Below are positions 7,661 through 16,628 of a stretch of 38,746 bases of DNA, piece after piece. The translations under genes were made by a program, and so were the position numbers. Source of the stretch: Mollicutes bacterium (GTDB lineage Bacteria; Bacillota_I; Bacilli_A; Izemoplasmatales; Izemoplasmataceae); contig PWYL01000059.1 in assembly GCA_003568315.1 (NCBI GenBank), forward strand, positions 1-38,746. The letters run 5' to 3'. The notes under the pieces are model-generated. The model was given only the letters and a program-made list of their open reading frames with translations. It made no database searches and had not been told where the DNA came from. Within the stretch, counting starts at the first letter, position 1; each line of letters starts with the position of its first letter.

Positions 7661-9088
7661 ATGAGTCCGGAAGTCGTCGGCTTTTCCCTCTTGCTTGTCG
7701 GTGTGGCTTTGGTTTTTGCCAAGCTGATCCGTTTGCGCTTCCGTATCTTTTCGACATTCTTCCTCCCGAGTTCCGTCATCGCGGGGTTTTTGCTGCTTCT
7801 GATCGGGCCCGAGGTCCTCGGAAGGATCCTTACCGGTTTCGAGAGACTCTCCCACATGGAACATGGGCTTTTGACCGGACCCGTCGTTAATGTTCTCTCG
7901 ACCATACCGGGGCTTCTCATCAGCGTGATTTTCGCATCACTCTTCTTGGGCAAGACGATTCCTTCTATCAAAGAAATCTGGTTGACTGCGGGACCGCAGG
8001 TCTCTTTCGGCCAGACGGTCGCCTGGGGACAATACGTCTTCGGCATCTTCATCGTCATGGCGCTTCTCGGGCCCTTGTTCGGAGTGAATCCGATGGCCGG
8101 CGCCTTGATCGAGATCGCTTTCGAGGGCGGTCACGGAACGGCCGCGGGTCTTGCCGACACCTTCGCGACCATCGGTGACGGCGAGTTCGCCGAAGGGGCG
8201 GATCTGGCCATGGGGCTTGCGACGGTCGGTGTCGTGAGCGGTGTCGTCTTGGGAGTCGTGCTCATCAACTGGGGGGTCCGGAAAGGGAAGACCAAATACC
8301 TGCAAGACCCGAAAGATTTCGACGAGGCGCAGCTCCGCGGTGTCGTCGACATCGAGGACCGGGTGGCCACCGGTGTCCTCACCACGAGTCCACAATCCAT
8401 CGAGCCTCTGGCGCTGCATGTCGGTATCATCGGCATCGCCGTCTTGCTCGGGCGGGGGATTTTGGAGTTGTTGCTCCGGTTGGAGAATGCGACCTGGGGT
8501 GAGAGTTTTGTCATCATCGGTTATATGCCCTTGTTCCCGCTCGCGATGCTGGGCGGTGTGCTGGTGCAGCTTTTCCTCATGAAATTCGACAAGTTCCACC
8601 TGGTCGACCGCGACATGATCAACCGCATCTCGGGGCTCTGTCTCGACTTTCTGGTCGTGAGTGCCATCGCGACGCTCTCTTTGCAAGTCATCGGCGCGAA
8701 TATCGGCGTCTTCTTGATACTCGCCCTCACGGGGATACTCTGGAATGTGGGCGCTTTCTTGTTCTTGGCCAGACGGATGATTCCCAAGAACTGGTTCGAA
8801 CGCGGCATCGGCGATTTCGGTCAATCCATGGGGATGACGGCCGCCGGGCTCATGCTCATCCGCATTGTCGACAGCAAGGGCGACACCCGCGCCATGGAAG
8901 CCTTCGGATATAAGCAGCTCCTTTTTGAGCCCTTCGTCGGCGGGGGTATCATGACGGCGATCAGTGTGCCTTTGATTTTCCAGTTCGGGCCCCTGGCGAT
9001 CTTCATCTTCTCGCTTGTGGTGATGGTGACCTGGCTTCTTCTCGGTCTTCTCTATTTCGGCAAGGAGGACGCAGAAGAAATCCGCTAG
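7661..9088 (+). CDS. gltS: Sodium/glutamate symporter, GltS-like
   Basis: A 475-residue, highly hydrophobic permease of the ESS/GltS family, which imports glutamate with sodium. The two glycine-rich half-membrane regions are visible: FEGGHGTAAGLADTF with AMGLATVGVVSGVVLG in the first half, and GDFGQSMGMTAAGLMLIR in the second. The FLPSSVIAGFLLLLIGP start and inverted-repeat topology fit. Start chosen at ATG 7661 because AAGGTGG at 7648-7654 is well placed. It has its own promoter and no partner gene. Length is slightly above the approximately 400-residue E. coli protein, with a longer central loop (GKTKYLQDPKDFDEAQLRG). Confidence 0.88.
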   Translation: MSPEVVGFSLLLVGVALVFAKLIRLRFRIFSTFFLPSSVIAGFLLLLIGPEVLGRILTGFERLSHMEHGLLTGPVVNVLSTIPGLLISVIFASLFLGKTIPSIKEIWLTAGPQVSFGQTVAWGQYVFGIFIVMALLGPLFGVNPMAGALIEIAFEGGHGTAAGLADTFATIGDGEFAEGADLAMGLATVGVVSGVVLGVVLINWGVRKGKTKYLQDPKDFDEAQLRGVVDIEDRVATGVLTTSPQSIEPLALHVGIIGIAVLLGRGILELLLRLENATWGESFVIIGYMPLFPLAMLGGVLVQLFLMKFDKFHLVDRDMINRISGLCLDFLVVSAIATLSLQVIGANIGVFLILALTGILWNVGAFLFLARRMIPKNWFERGIGDFGQSMGMTAAGLMLIRIVDSKGDTRAMEAFGYKQLLFEPFVGGGIMTAISVPLIFQFGPLAIFIFSLVVMVTWLLLGLLYFGKEDAEEIR

Positions 9089-9098
9089 TGCGGACGGC

Positions 9099-9127
9099 TT
9101 GCTTTTTTGCAACGGTTTGCCTATACT
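9099..9127 (+). promoter_or_regulatory. Promoter of the ZIP transporter gene
   Basis: TTGCTT (9099-9104), 17-base spacer, TATACT (9122-9127). It begins right after the gltS stop; a small TCCGC/GCGGA hairpin and a T run just upstream may end gltS transcription. Confidence 0.6.
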
Positions 9128-9170
9128 GGCCCGTAACATATGATTACGACAGGGAAACGAGGTGGATACC

Positions 9171-10007
9171 ATGGATGTGACAACCGGACAATTCCTTTTC
9201 GCATTCTTGCTGACGCTCGGTGCCGGACTGGCCACAGGTATAGGCAGTGCGATCGCCTTCTTCACCAAACGGACGAATCCGACCTTCCTCGCTTTGAGCC
9301 TCGGTTTTGCCGCCGGGGTGATGGTCTATCTCAGTTTCGTGGAAATCTTCCCGGAAGCCTTGGAAAGTCTCGAAGAAGCGACCAACCAACAGAACGCCTA
9401 TGTTTTGGCCACAATCGCTTTTTTCGGCGGGATAGGGGTGACGGCGCTCATCGACCATCTTATCCCCCAAGAGATCAATCCGCACGAAATACGGGATGTG
9501 AGCGAGATGGAAGAGGTGGGCGAAGAAGAGCGGGACAAACAGAAAAAGGGCTTGATGCGCACCGGACTCTTCGTGGCCTTGGCCATCGGACTGCATAATC
9601 TCCCCGAAGGTCTCGCCACTTTCATGGCGGCGTTGGAAAACCCCGCCCTCGGCATCGGGATTGCCATCGCCATCGCCATCCACAACATCCCCGAAGGCAT
9701 CTCGGTCTCGATTCCGATCTATTATGCCACGGGCTCGCGCATCAAGGCTTTCTGGTATTCGTTCCTCTCCGGCTTGGCCCAACCCGTGGGCGCGCTCATC
9801 GGTTTCTTCATCCTCTCCGCATTCCTCACGGATATGACCTTCGGTATCGTCTTCGCCGCCGTCGGTGGCATCATGGTCTATATCGCTTTCGATGAACTTC
9901 TGCCGTTGGCGGAAAAATACGGGAAACATCACGTCGTCATCTATGGCCTCATCGCCGGGATGGGCGTCATGGCGCTCTCCCTCATCCTTCTTGAAGGATC
10001 ATTCTGA
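9171..10007 (+). CDS. zupT: ZIP-family metal (zinc) transporter, ZupT-like
   Basis: A 278-residue divalent-metal uptake protein with eight hydrophobic segments. The metal-binding helices carry HNLPEG and, about 36 residues later, HNIPEG, the paired ZIP motifs; the first helix pair reads LSLGFAAGVMVYLSFVEI with the conserved Ser/Glu, and an acidic, charged loop (EMEEVGEEERDKQKKG) lies between helices 3 and 4. ATG at 9171 is preferred to the in-frame GTG at 9162 because GAGGTGG (9159-9165) is then correctly spaced. No zinc-responsive operator was recognised. Substrates of this branch include Zn, Fe and Mn. Confidence 0.9.
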   Translation: MDVTTGQFLFAFLLTLGAGLATGIGSAIAFFTKRTNPTFLALSLGFAAGVMVYLSFVEIFPEALESLEEATNQQNAYVLATIAFFGGIGVTALIDHLIPQEINPHEIRDVSEMEEVGEEERDKQKKGLMRTGLFVALAIGLHNLPEGLATFMAALENPALGIGIAIAIAIHNIPEGISVSIPIYYATGSRIKAFWYSFLSGLAQPVGALIGFFILSAFLTDMTFGIVFAAVGGIMVYIAFDELLPLAEKYGKHHVVIYGLIAGMGVMALSLILLEGSF

Positions 10008-10026
10008 ATGTGGTGAAAAAATTCTT

Positions 10027-10056
10027 ACGCCCCCCTTGACAAACCGGGGGGGGCGT
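10027..10056 (+). terminator. GC hairpin overlapping the hsp20 promoter
   Basis: ACGCCCCCC (10027-10035) is the exact reverse complement of GGGGGGCGT (10048-10056), with the hsp20 -35 box TTGACA in the loop. It may terminate the ZIP transcript (weak T content follows), so terminator and promoter share DNA. Confidence 0.5.
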
Positions 10057-10065
10057 ATTTATAAT
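10036..10065 (+). promoter_or_regulatory. Heat-shock promoter of hsp20-clpB
   Basis: TTGACA (10036-10041), 18-base spacer, TATAAT (10060-10065), directly upstream of the CIRCE element. Confidence 0.9.
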
Positions 10066-10076
10066 GAAAATAGAAA

Positions 10077-10103
10077 TTAGCACTCGGTAGCGATGACTGC
10101 TAA
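10077..10103 (+). promoter_or_regulatory. CIRCE operator (HrcA binding site)
   Basis: TTAGCACTC, nine-base spacer, GACTGCTAA: the consensus TTAGCACTC-N9-GAGTGCTAA with a single mismatch in the right arm. It sits over the transcription start, the normal place for HrcA repression, so hsp20 and probably clpB should be heat-induced. hrcA itself is not in the window. Confidence 0.92.
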
Positions 10104-10129
10104 CAAGATGAAAAAAAGGAGGGATTCCA

Positions 10130-10561
10130 ATGTTCAAACTGACACCTTTCCGTTCCACACCCGCACATCGAGACGATTTCATGGATTTCACCGACATGCT
10201 TGACGACTTCTTCAATGCACCGTTCCGTACACTGCGTCATGACACTTTCAAAATCGATGTCGAGGAGAAAGACGGCGCCTATCTCATCAAGGCCGACCTT
10301 CCCGGCGTCAAGAAGGACGAGCTCAAGGTTTCCTACGAGGACCAAACTTTGACCATCGAAGTGCAACGTGACGAAAAGAAGGAAGACGAGGACAAAAACT
10401 ATATCCATCGCGAACGCCGGGTCTCTTCGATGCGTCGTGCGATCCATCTGCCCGACGTCGATCCGCAAAAGGTCAAAGCCAAACTCGATGACGGTGTGTT
10501 GAACATCACCGCGGAAAAAACCGAAGTGCAAGACAAAGGTTACGTGGTCGATGTTGAGTGA
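10130..10561 (+). CDS. hsp20: Small heat-shock protein, Hsp20/alpha-crystallin family
   Basis: 143 residues. The alpha-crystallin domain spans about 37-143: FKIDVEEKDGAYLIKADLPG (beta 2-3), VKKDELKVSYEDQTLTIEV, and the closing KAKLDDGVLNITAEK with the GVLNI signature. A short N-terminal part with MDFTDMLDDFFNAPF is typical. It is an ATP-independent holdase that keeps unfolding proteins for refolding by ClpB/DnaK. The C-terminal IxI/V motif is unclear (YVVDVE). The ribosome site AAAGGAGGG precedes ATG 10130. First gene of a CIRCE-controlled unit. Confidence 0.95.
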   Translation: MFKLTPFRSTPAHRDDFMDFTDMLDDFFNAPFRTLRHDTFKIDVEEKDGAYLIKADLPGVKKDELKVSYEDQTLTIEVQRDEKKEDEDKNYIHRERRVSSMRRAIHLPDVDPQKVKAKLDDGVLNITAEKTEVQDKGYVVDVE

Positions 10562-10563
10562 TG

Positions 10564-10591
10564 CTTCAGGGCCTCGGCCCTGAAGTTTTTT
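10564..10591 (+). terminator. Intrinsic terminator between hsp20 and clpB
   Basis: CTTCAGGGCC (10564-10573) pairs perfectly with GGCCCTGAAG (10576-10585), followed by six T. It starts three bases after the hsp20 stop and 24 bases before the clpB ATG; no second promoter is visible in the gap. Confidence 0.9.
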
Positions 10592-10614
10592 GTGAAGGAG
10601 GAAAAAAACAGCCC

Positions 10615-13209
10615 ATGAATCCTGAAAACATGACCCAGAAGATGCGTGAGACGGCCCAGGAGGCACAATCGGTCGCTTTGCGCATGAACCAACAGAACAT
10701 CACGCCCGAGCATTTCCATCTCGCCATGCTCACGATTTCGGACTCCCTCGTCGTGGAGATCATCAAGAAGATGGATGTCGATGTCGGCGCCTATCGCGAG
10801 AGAGTCCGTGAATTCGTCGAGAAGAACCCGACTGTAGAGAACGCAAGCGAGATGTACATGTCGCGTGAAGCCAGCCGGCTTCTCCTCAAGGCCGAGGATG
10901 TGATGAAGAAGTTCAAAGACAACTATCTCTCCCTAGAACATCTCTATATCGCTCTTCTCGGCTTGAAAGAGGCTGAAAGCCAAAAGGTCTTCGAAGAATT
11001 CGGCATCGACGAGAAGAAGTTCCGTGACGCTCTAAGGGCGGTGAGGGGGGATCGCAACGTGACAAGTGACAATCCCGAGGCTTCCTACAACGTGTTGGAA
11101 AAATACGGAAGAGACCTGGTGCGGCTCGCCAAGGACGGCAAGCTCGATCCCGTCATCGGTCGTGATGCGGAAATCAGAAGAGTTATCCGCATCCTCTCGC
11201 GCCGCACCAAGAACAACCCTGTCCTCGTGGGCGAGGCCGGCGTGGGAAAGACCGCTATCGCCGAAGGATTGGCACAGCGCATCGTCAAGGGCGATGTGCC
11301 CGACGGTCTGAAGGAAAAGACCATCTTCGCTCTCGACATGGGCGCGCTCGTGGCCGGGGCGAAATACCGTGGCGAATTCGAAGAACGCTTGAAGAGCGTC
11401 CTGAAAGAGGTCGCCGACTCCGACGGACGGATCCTGCTTTTCATCGACGAGCTGCATCTCATCGTCGGCGCGGGCAAGACCGAAGGAGCGATGGACGCCG
11501 GCAACATCCTGAAACCCATGCTCGCCCGCGGCGAGCTCCACTGCATCGGGGCGACGACCTATGACGAATACCGGAAATACATCGAGAAGGACGCCGCTTT
11601 GGAGAGGCGTTTCCAAGTCGTCATGATCGATGAACCTTCTGTCGAGGACACCGTCAGCATCCTCCGCGGCATCAAGGACAAGTTCGAGATCCACCACGGA
11701 GTCCGCATAAGCGACCAGGCTATTGTCGCCTGCGCGGAACTCTCCCACAAATACATCAGCGACCGGTTCCTCCCCGACAAGGCCATCGACCTCATGGACG
11801 AGGCCGCGGCCCTGATCCGGACGGAGATCGACTCCATGCCGAGCGAGCTCGATGAACTGCAGCGGAAACTCCTGCAGCTCGAGATCGAAGAGACTTCCCT
11901 CAAGAAGGAAAAGGACGCCCAGTCGAAGAAACGTCTCGAGAAGCTCGAAGAAGAGATCCGGTCGTTGAAAGAGAAATACGACACTTTGAAGGCCCAATGG
12001 GAGCGTGAACGTTCGGGGCTCACCGACGTGAAGAGATTGAAACAGCGAATCGAGGACATCAACCGTGAAATCGACGAAGCGAGCCGGAACTACGACCTCG
12101 AGAAACTCGCCAAGTTGAAATACGGAGATCTTCCCGAAGCCGAGAAAGCGCTCGAAAAAGCCAAGAAAGAAGAAAAGACCGAAGACAAGAAACTGATCAA
12201 GGAAGAAGTCTCGGAAGAAGAGATCGCCGAAATCGTCTCCCGGTGGACGGGCATCCCCGTGAAACGGCTCGTCGAGAGCGAAAAGGAGAAACTCCTCAAC
12301 CTCGACGAACAACTGCATCGCCGCGTTGTCGGTCAGAATGAGGCCGTGAAGAGCGTGGCCGATGCGATCCTGCGCGCCCGGGCGTTCTTGAAGGATCCGA
12401 GAAGACCCATCGGCACCTTCATCTTCCTCGGGCCCACGGGCGTGGGCAAGACGGAACTGGCCAAGACCCTCGCCGAAGCGCTCTTCGATTCCGAGGACCG
12501 GATGGTCCGCATCGACATGAGCGAATATCAAGAACGCCACACGGTCGCGAGACTCATCGGGGCGCCGCCGGGCTATGTGGGCTATGAAGAGGGCGGCCAA
12601 CTCACCGAACAGGTGCGAAGGAAGCCCTACAGCGTCATCCTCTTCGATGAGATCGAAAAGGCCCATCCGGAAGTCTTCAACACGTTGTTGCAGATTTTCG
12701 ATGACGGACGGCTGACGGATGCCAAGGGGAGAGTCGTCAATTTCAAGAACACCGTCATCATCATGACGAGCAATATCGGCAGCGACCTCCTTCTCGAAGG
12801 TCTCGATGATGCCGGCCGGATCAGGTCCGATGTCGAAAAAGAGGTCTTCGACCTCCTCCACAAGCATTTCAAGCCCGAATTCTTGAACCGTATCGACGAC
12901 ACCCTCCTTTTCAAACCCTTGACGGAAGAGGAACTGATGGCAATCATCGATTTGCAGATCAGGGATTTGAATGTGCGGCTGAAGGACGAAGACATCAGGG
13001 TCAGCCTCACCAAGGAGGCGAAGGAGCACGTCCTCTCCGAAGCCTATTCGCCGCAATATGGTGCTCGCCCGATGAAACGTTTCCTGCAGAAGAATCTCGA
13101 GACGGAACTCGGTCGGGAAATGATCAAGGGGCACATCAGACCGAACACCGAGATTGAGGTCGATATCGAGAACGGCCGATTCGCTTTCCGACAATCATTT
13201 GTCTCTTGA
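10615..13209 (+). CDS. clpB: ATP-dependent chaperone ClpB
   Basis: 864 residues, the normal length for ClpB disaggregase. The N domain covers about 1-145; NBD1 has Walker A GEAGVGKT (206-213) and Walker [16 protein letters not shown]; the coiled-coil middle domain (about 400-525, rich in Lys/Glu heptads) distinguishes ClpB from ClpA/ClpC; NBD2 has GPTGVGKT (606-613), [16 protein letters not shown] and [10 protein letters not shown] near the end. It extracts proteins from aggregates together with DnaK and small Hsps. The ATG at 10615 with AAGGAGG upstream is clear. Expression is presumably from the CIRCE promoter through the hsp20-clpB terminator. Confidence 0.97.
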   Translation: MNPENMTQKMRETAQEAQSVALRMNQQNITPEHFHLAMLTISDSLVVEIIKKMDVDVGAYRERVREFVEKNPTVENASEMYMSREASRLLLKAEDVMKKFKDNYLSLEHLYIALLGLKEAESQKVFEEFGIDEKKFRDALRAVRGDRNVTSDNPEASYNVLEKYGRDLVRLAKDGKLDPVIGRDAEIRRVIRILSRRTKNNPVLVGEAGVGKTAIAEGLAQRIVKGDVPDGLKEKTIFALDMGALVAGAKYRGEFEERLKSVLKEVADSDGRILLFIDELHLIVGAGKTEGAMDAGNILKPMLARGELHCIGATTYDEYRKYIEKDAALERRFQVVMIDEPSVEDTVSILRGIKDKFEIHHGVRISDQAIVACAELSHKYISDRFLPDKAIDLMDEAAALIRTEIDSMPSELDELQRKLLQLEIEETSLKKEKDAQSKKRLEKLEEEIRSLKEKYDTLKAQWERERSGLTDVKRLKQRIEDINREIDEASRNYDLEKLAKLKYGDLPEAEKALEKAKKEEKTEDKKLIKEEVSEEEIAEIVSRWTGIPVKRLVESEKEKLLNLDEQLHRRVVGQNEAVKSVADAILRARAFLKDPRRPIGTFIFLGPTGVGKTELAKTLAEALFDSEDRMVRIDMSEYQERHTVARLIGAPPGYVGYEEGGQLTEQVRRKPYSVILFDEIEKAHPEVFNTLLQIFDDGRLTDAKGRVVNFKNTVIIMTSNIGSDLLLEGLDDAGRIRSDVEKEVFDLLHKHFKPEFLNRIDDTLLFKPLTEEELMAIIDLQIRDLNVRLKDEDIRVSLTKEAKEHVLSEAYSPQYGARPMKRFLQKNLETELGREMIKGHIRPNTEIEVDIENGRFAFRQSFVS

Positions 13210-13232
13210 AGCACCCGCAGGGGTGCTTTTTT
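13210..13232 (+). terminator. Intrinsic terminator after clpB
   Basis: AGCACCC pairs with GGGTGCT around the loop GCAG, followed by six T. Confidence 0.9.
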
Positions 13233-13242
13233 CTAGGGGTGA

Positions 13243-13271
13243 TTGGTACGGATAGATGGTTGTGTTATAAT
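13243..13271 (+). promoter_or_regulatory. Promoter of the imino-acid oxidation operon
   Basis: TTGGTA (13243-13248), 17-base spacer, TATAAT (13266-13271) with a TG extension (TGTTATAAT). No operator was recognised. Confidence 0.75.
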
Positions 13272-13318
13272 GTTTTTGGTTAGCGTTTCCAGCAAAACAT
13301 TACTGAGCGAGGTGGCCT

Positions 13319-13630
13319 ATGCGAATACGGAAACACCCGATTCTGAGTTTCCCCGAAAAGGACTCGGTGCCTTTCTATTACAACGGGAAGAAACTCTACG
13401 GCATCGAGGGCGACACCATCGCGAGCGCCCTGCATGCGAACGGTGTGAAGAAACTCAGCGAAAGCATCAATCTCAAGCGACCGCGCGGATTCTATTGCGC
13501 GATTGGCAATTGTGCTTCTTGCGATATGGAAGTCGACGGGAAGACCAATGTGCGAACTTGCATCACGCCCCTGAAAGCGGGCATGGAAGTGAAGACACAG
13601 AGAGGGAAGGGGCGTTTGCATGGTAACTAG
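13319..13630 (+). CDS. [2Fe-2S] subunit of amino/imino-acid dehydrogenase (HcnA-like)
   Basis: 103 residues. The plant-type ferredoxin fold is marked by RPRGFYCAIGNCASC with Cys60, Cys65, Cys68 and the fourth ligand Cys81 (VRTCITP), as in HcnA and the N-terminal part of heterotetrameric sarcosine oxidase alpha. The N-terminal VPFYYNGKKLYGIEGDTIASAL is the matching beta-grasp element. It would shuttle electrons within the flavoprotein complex encoded downstream. The GTG/ATG choice is simple: ATG at 13319 with GAGCGAGGTGG upstream. It overlaps the next gene by 11 bases. The substrate assignment comes from the operon, not from this subunit. Confidence 0.82.
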   Translation: MRIRKHPILSFPEKDSVPFYYNGKKLYGIEGDTIASALHANGVKKLSESINLKRPRGFYCAIGNCASCDMEVDGKTNVRTCITPLKAGMEVKTQRGKGRLHGN

Positions 13631-14705
13631 CGAATGCGTCATCGTGGGCGGTGGGCCCGCGGGCCTCTCCGCGGCCAAGGAACTCTTGGAAGCCGGTGCT
13701 CGTGTCACCATCATCGACCGGAACGAGCGCCTCGGCGGACAACTCATCAAACAGACCCACATGTTTTTCGGCAGCGAGAAACAATACGCGTCTCACAGAG
13801 GAATCGACATCTTGGAATATCTAGTGAACGACCTCGCCCCTTATGGCGACAGACTGGAAATCCGCACCGGGACGACGGTCGCCGCCATCTATCAAGACAA
13901 GGTCCTCGGCTGTCTCAAGGACGAAAAATACTTCAAGATCAAAGCCGAAAGCGTCATCATCGCCACGGGAGCCAGTGAAAAAGCGCTCCCCTTCGAGAAT
14001 AACGACCTTCCGGGCGTCTATGCGGCGGGAGCCGTGCAGACCCTCATGAACGAATACGGCATCAAACCGGGGCAGAAGGTCCTCATGGTCGGCAGCGGAA
14101 ACATCGGCCTCATCGTCGGCTATCAACTTTTGCAGGCCGGTATCGAGGTGAAAGCCCTCGTCGAGGCGGCCGACCGCATCGGAGGCTATCTCGTGCACGC
14201 CTCGAAGATCCGCCGTCTGGGCGTGCCCGTATTGCCCAAGACTTCCATCAAGCGAGCCATTGGTGAAGATGCCGTCGAAGCGGCGGAGATCTGGTCGCTG
14301 GATGAGAACTGGCAGGGTATTCCCGGAACGGAGAAGAAACTCGATGTCGACACCATCTGCATCGCCGTCGGCCTGTCACCCCTGACCGAACTCTTGCAAC
14401 AGACCGGGGTCAGAGTCGAATACGTCCGGGAACTCGGCGGGAATGTCCCCTTGTTGGATGAAGGCTATCGCACGACGGTGGACAAAGTCTATGCCTGCGG
14501 CGATGTGGCCAATATCGAGGAAGCGAGCAGCGCCATGGTGGAAGGACGCATCACCGGCATACACGCCGCAAGGGATCTCGGCCACGAAGTGGAAAACGCC
14601 GGTTTCCGCATCAAGGCCCTGCAACACGAGTTGTATGATTTGCGCGGCGGACCGCCGGGCGAGAAGGTGCGTCAAGGCATCAAGAAGCGGGAGGTGTTGG
14701 CATGA
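13620..14705 (+). CDS. FAD/NAD(P)-dependent oxidoreductase subunit (HcnB/PDH-alpha-like)
   Basis: 361 residues. An N-terminal FAD loop VGGGPAGLSAAKELLEAG, GGQLIKQTHMFFG (typical of HcnB/sarcosine oxidase alpha), a VIIATGASEKALPFENNDLPGV block, a second dinucleotide loop MVGSGNIGLIVGYQLLQAG for NAD(P), and the closing VYACGDVANIEEASSAMVEGR flavin motif. It belongs to the pyridine nucleotide-disulphide-like family that forms the diaphorase subunit of dye-linked proline dehydrogenases and hydrogen cyanide synthase. Unlike the fused alpha chains of sarcosine oxidase, the [2Fe-2S] domain is a separate upstream gene and the BFD domain a separate downstream gene. The ATGA overlap with the next gene implies coupled synthesis. 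Confidence 0.85.
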   Translation: MVTSECVIVGGGPAGLSAAKELLEAGARVTIIDRNERLGGQLIKQTHMFFGSEKQYASHRGIDILEYLVNDLAPYGDRLEIRTGTTVAAIYQDKVLGCLKDEKYFKIKAESVIIATGASEKALPFENNDLPGVYAAGAVQTLMNEYGIKPGQKVLMVGSGNIGLIVGYQLLQAGIEVKALVEAADRIGGYLVHASKIRRLGVPVLPKTSIKRAIGEDAVEAAEIWSLDENWQGIPGTEKKLDVDTICIAVGLSPLTELLQQTGVRVEYVRELGGNVPLLDEGYRTTVDKVYACGDVANIEEASSAMVEGRITGIHAARDLGHEVENAGFRIKALQHELYDLRGGPPGEKVRQGIKKREVLA

Positions 14706-15190
14706 TTGAGCAAGACGGCATCGCGAGCGAAAACATGGTGAAAGCCGAATTCCCGACCCAAGAGGAACTAGAAAGACCGAAAGCCGTCATCGAATGCTAC
14801 AAACGGATACCTTGCAATCCTTGTGAGACGAGTTGTCCGTTTGACGCCATAACCGTCGGCGAGGACATCAACGACCGCCCCGTGATCGATTTCGACAAAT
14901 GCACGGGCTGCGGCATCTGCGTCTTCAACTGTCCGGGGCTCGCCATCACGGTGTTCCAGATTAATGATGACGAGGTACTCATGAAGATCCCCTACGAGTT
15001 CCACCCCCTCCCCGAAGAAGGGGACGATGTGCACGTCGTGAACCGTGCGGGCGAGAGGATCACCAAAGGAAGAGTCCACAAGGTCCAAGCGGGCAGAAGA
15101 CAGAACAAGACCGCCCTCATCCATTTGTCCGTCCCGGCCGACTATCTTTATGACGCCATCACGATCGAGGTGATTCCCTTTGAAGAATGA
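14702..15190 (+). CDS. Dicluster 4Fe-4S ferredoxin subunit with C-terminal extension
   Basis: 162 residues. Two cysteine groups: Cys32, Cys38, Cys41, Cys45-Pro (spaced C-x5-C-x2-C-x3-C) and the classical CTGCGICVFNCP (Cys67, 70, 73, 77). The longer first gap is unusual for a bacterial 2[4Fe-4S] ferredoxin, but eight cysteines allow two clusters. Residues 90-162 form a non-ferredoxin extension with VHVVNRAGERITKGRVHKVQ, possibly a docking domain. It fits the ferredoxin-like subunit of multisubunit proline dehydrogenases. The start overlaps the preceding stop by four bases and the next gene's TTG lies inside its end. Confidence 0.82.
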   Translation: MIEQDGIASENMVKAEFPTQEELERPKAVIECYKRIPCNPCETSCPFDAITVGEDINDRPVIDFDKCTGCGICVFNCPGLAITVFQINDDEVLMKIPYEFHPLPEEGDDVHVVNRAGERITKGRVHKVQAGRRQNKTALIHLSVPADYLYDAITIEVIPFEE

Positions 15191-15461
15191 AGACATCGTC
15201 ATCTGCCGTTGTTCGGACGTGACGTTGGCGGACCTCTATGAACTTTTCGAGCAGGGCTACGACAATTTCGAGGAGTTGAAACGCATCGCCCGCGTGGGCA
15301 TGGGACCCTGTCAAGGGAACACCTGCGCGAAGATGATCCAATGGGAGATCGCCAAATACTTCGATAGGCCTCTTGAGGCATGCGCCATCAAGAACATCCG
15401 TCCTTTCACGATGGGTGTCAAACTGCAAGCGATCAAGGAGGCGGCCGAAGATGAGGACTAG
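15180..15461 (+). CDS. BFD-like [2Fe-2S] subunit
   Basis: 93 residues with the bacterioferredoxin-associated-ferredoxin fold: ICRCSDVTLADL (Cys9, Cys11) and VGMGPCQGNTC (Cys44, Cys49), the CxC-n-CxxxxC pattern for one [2Fe-2S] cluster. In related enzymes this domain is fused to the C-terminus of the FAD/NAD subunit; here it is free. The start must be TTG at 15180, inside the preceding gene, since no ATG/GTG precedes the first Cys pair. The end overlaps the next ATG by 11 bases. Role: electron relay between the flavoprotein subunits (inference from family). Confidence 0.82.
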   Translation: MKNEDIVICRCSDVTLADLYELFEQGYDNFEELKRIARVGMGPCQGNTCAKMIQWEIAKYFDRPLEACAIKNIRPFTMGVKLQAIKEAAEDED

Positions 15462-16599
15462 AGCGGACTATGTCATCGTCGGCGGCGGCATAAGTGGCGC
15501 GGCCATCGCCTACAATCTCGCCAAAAAGGGCGAAACAGACATCGTCGTGATCGAGAAATCCTACATGACCGCGGGCGCGACCGGTCGTTGTGGCGCCGGT
15601 GTGCGCCAACAATGGGGCACGAAGATGAACTGCACCATCGCGAAGATGGCAATCGAGTTTTTCGAGAACGCCGAAGAGATCCTCGACTATGACGGCGACA
15701 TCGAGTTCAAGCAAAGGGGCTATCTCGTCGTCGCCTCCAACAAGGACGAAGACGAGCAGTTCGCCAAGAATGTCGCTCTGCAGAATTCCTTGGGCATCCC
15801 GACGAAACATCTCACCCCGAAGCAAGCGCAAGATATCGTTCCCCATCTGAACACCGAGAACATGACCAGCGCGACATTCTGCGCGACGGACGGACATCTG
15901 AACCCCTTCACGATGACGGATGCCTATTACAAGGCCGCAAGAAGGCTCGGAGTAAAGATCCATACCGGCACGTCCGTCGAGGACATCGTCGTCGAGAACG
16001 GTCGCGTGCAAGCCGTCGTCACGGACAAGGGCACCATCAAGACCGATGTCGTCATCAATGCCGCCGGCGGCTATGCCAAACAGATCGGCGATATGGCCGG
16101 CGTCGACATCCCCGTCTTCAGCCAGAACCGAGAGATTCTCGTCACAGAACCCGTGGAACCCTTCCAAAACCCGATGGTGATTTCTTTCTCGAAGAACATC
16201 TATTGCCAACAGGTGCCTCATGGAGCTTTCATCATGGGTCGAGGCGACGATCGTGAGCCCGGTCTGTCGACGGAATCGACATGGCGTTTCCTCGACGAGA
16301 TGGCCAAGACCGCCGTGGGCCTCTTGCCGCCGCTCGGAGAACTCCGTGTCATACGGCAATGGGGCGGTCTCTACAACATGAGTCCCGATCGTCAGCCCAT
16401 CATCTCGGGCACCGACGAGGTCCAAGGCTTCTACATGGCCTGCGGGTTCAGCGGCCACGGTTTCATGTTCGCGCCGATGACGGGTCTGCTCTTGAGCGAA
16501 CTCATCCTCGGTGAAGAAACGACCGTCCCCATGGATGAACTCGCGCTTTCCCGCTTCGACGGCAAGGACCTCGAAGCGTATGAAACCAGCGTCGTCTAA
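15451..16599 (+). CDS. FAD-dependent amino/imino-acid dehydrogenase (DAO family, proline dehydrogenase beta-like)
   Basis: 382 residues. The FAD loop VIVGGGISGAAIAYNLAKKG begins at residue 8, followed by the DAO-family TAGATGRCGAGVRQQWG (flavin-contact segment), VVINAAGGYAKQIG and a closing GFYMACGFSGHGFMFAP. This is the catalytic subunit type of sarcosine oxidase beta, dye-linked L-proline dehydrogenase beta and D-hydroxyproline dehydrogenase. Start is ATG 15451 with AAGGAGG at 15435-15441; the frame is open further upstream, but that part lies in the BFD gene. With rocA directly downstream, proline (or hydroxyproline) is the most likely substrate; sarcosine or another N-alkyl amino acid cannot be excluded. 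Confidence 0.83.
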   Translation: MRTRADYVIVGGGISGAAIAYNLAKKGETDIVVIEKSYMTAGATGRCGAGVRQQWGTKMNCTIAKMAIEFFENAEEILDYDGDIEFKQRGYLVVASNKDEDEQFAKNVALQNSLGIPTKHLTPKQAQDIVPHLNTENMTSATFCATDGHLNPFTMTDAYYKAARRLGVKIHTGTSVEDIVVENGRVQAVVTDKGTIKTDVVINAAGGYAKQIGDMAGVDIPVFSQNREILVTEPVEPFQNPMVISFSKNIYCQQVPHGAFIMGRGDDREPGLSTESTWRFLDEMAKTAVGLLPPLGELRVIRQWGGLYNMSPDRQPIISGTDEVQGFYMACGFSGHGFMFAPMTGLLLSELILGEETTVPMDELALSRFDGKDLEAYETSVV

Positions 16600-16628
16600 G
16601 TCTCTAATATGAATGAGGAGAAACGACC

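Noticed and set aside
7937-9268. 443-codon minus-strand frame opposite gltS/ZIP
   Set aside because: Translated product is a His/Asp/Arg-rich shadow without motifs and crosses two real genes and a promoter.
11032-13194. Long minus-strand open frame opposite clpB (720 codons)
   Set aside because: It mirrors the codon bias of clpB, has no ribosome site and no family motifs, while the + strand is unmistakably ClpB.
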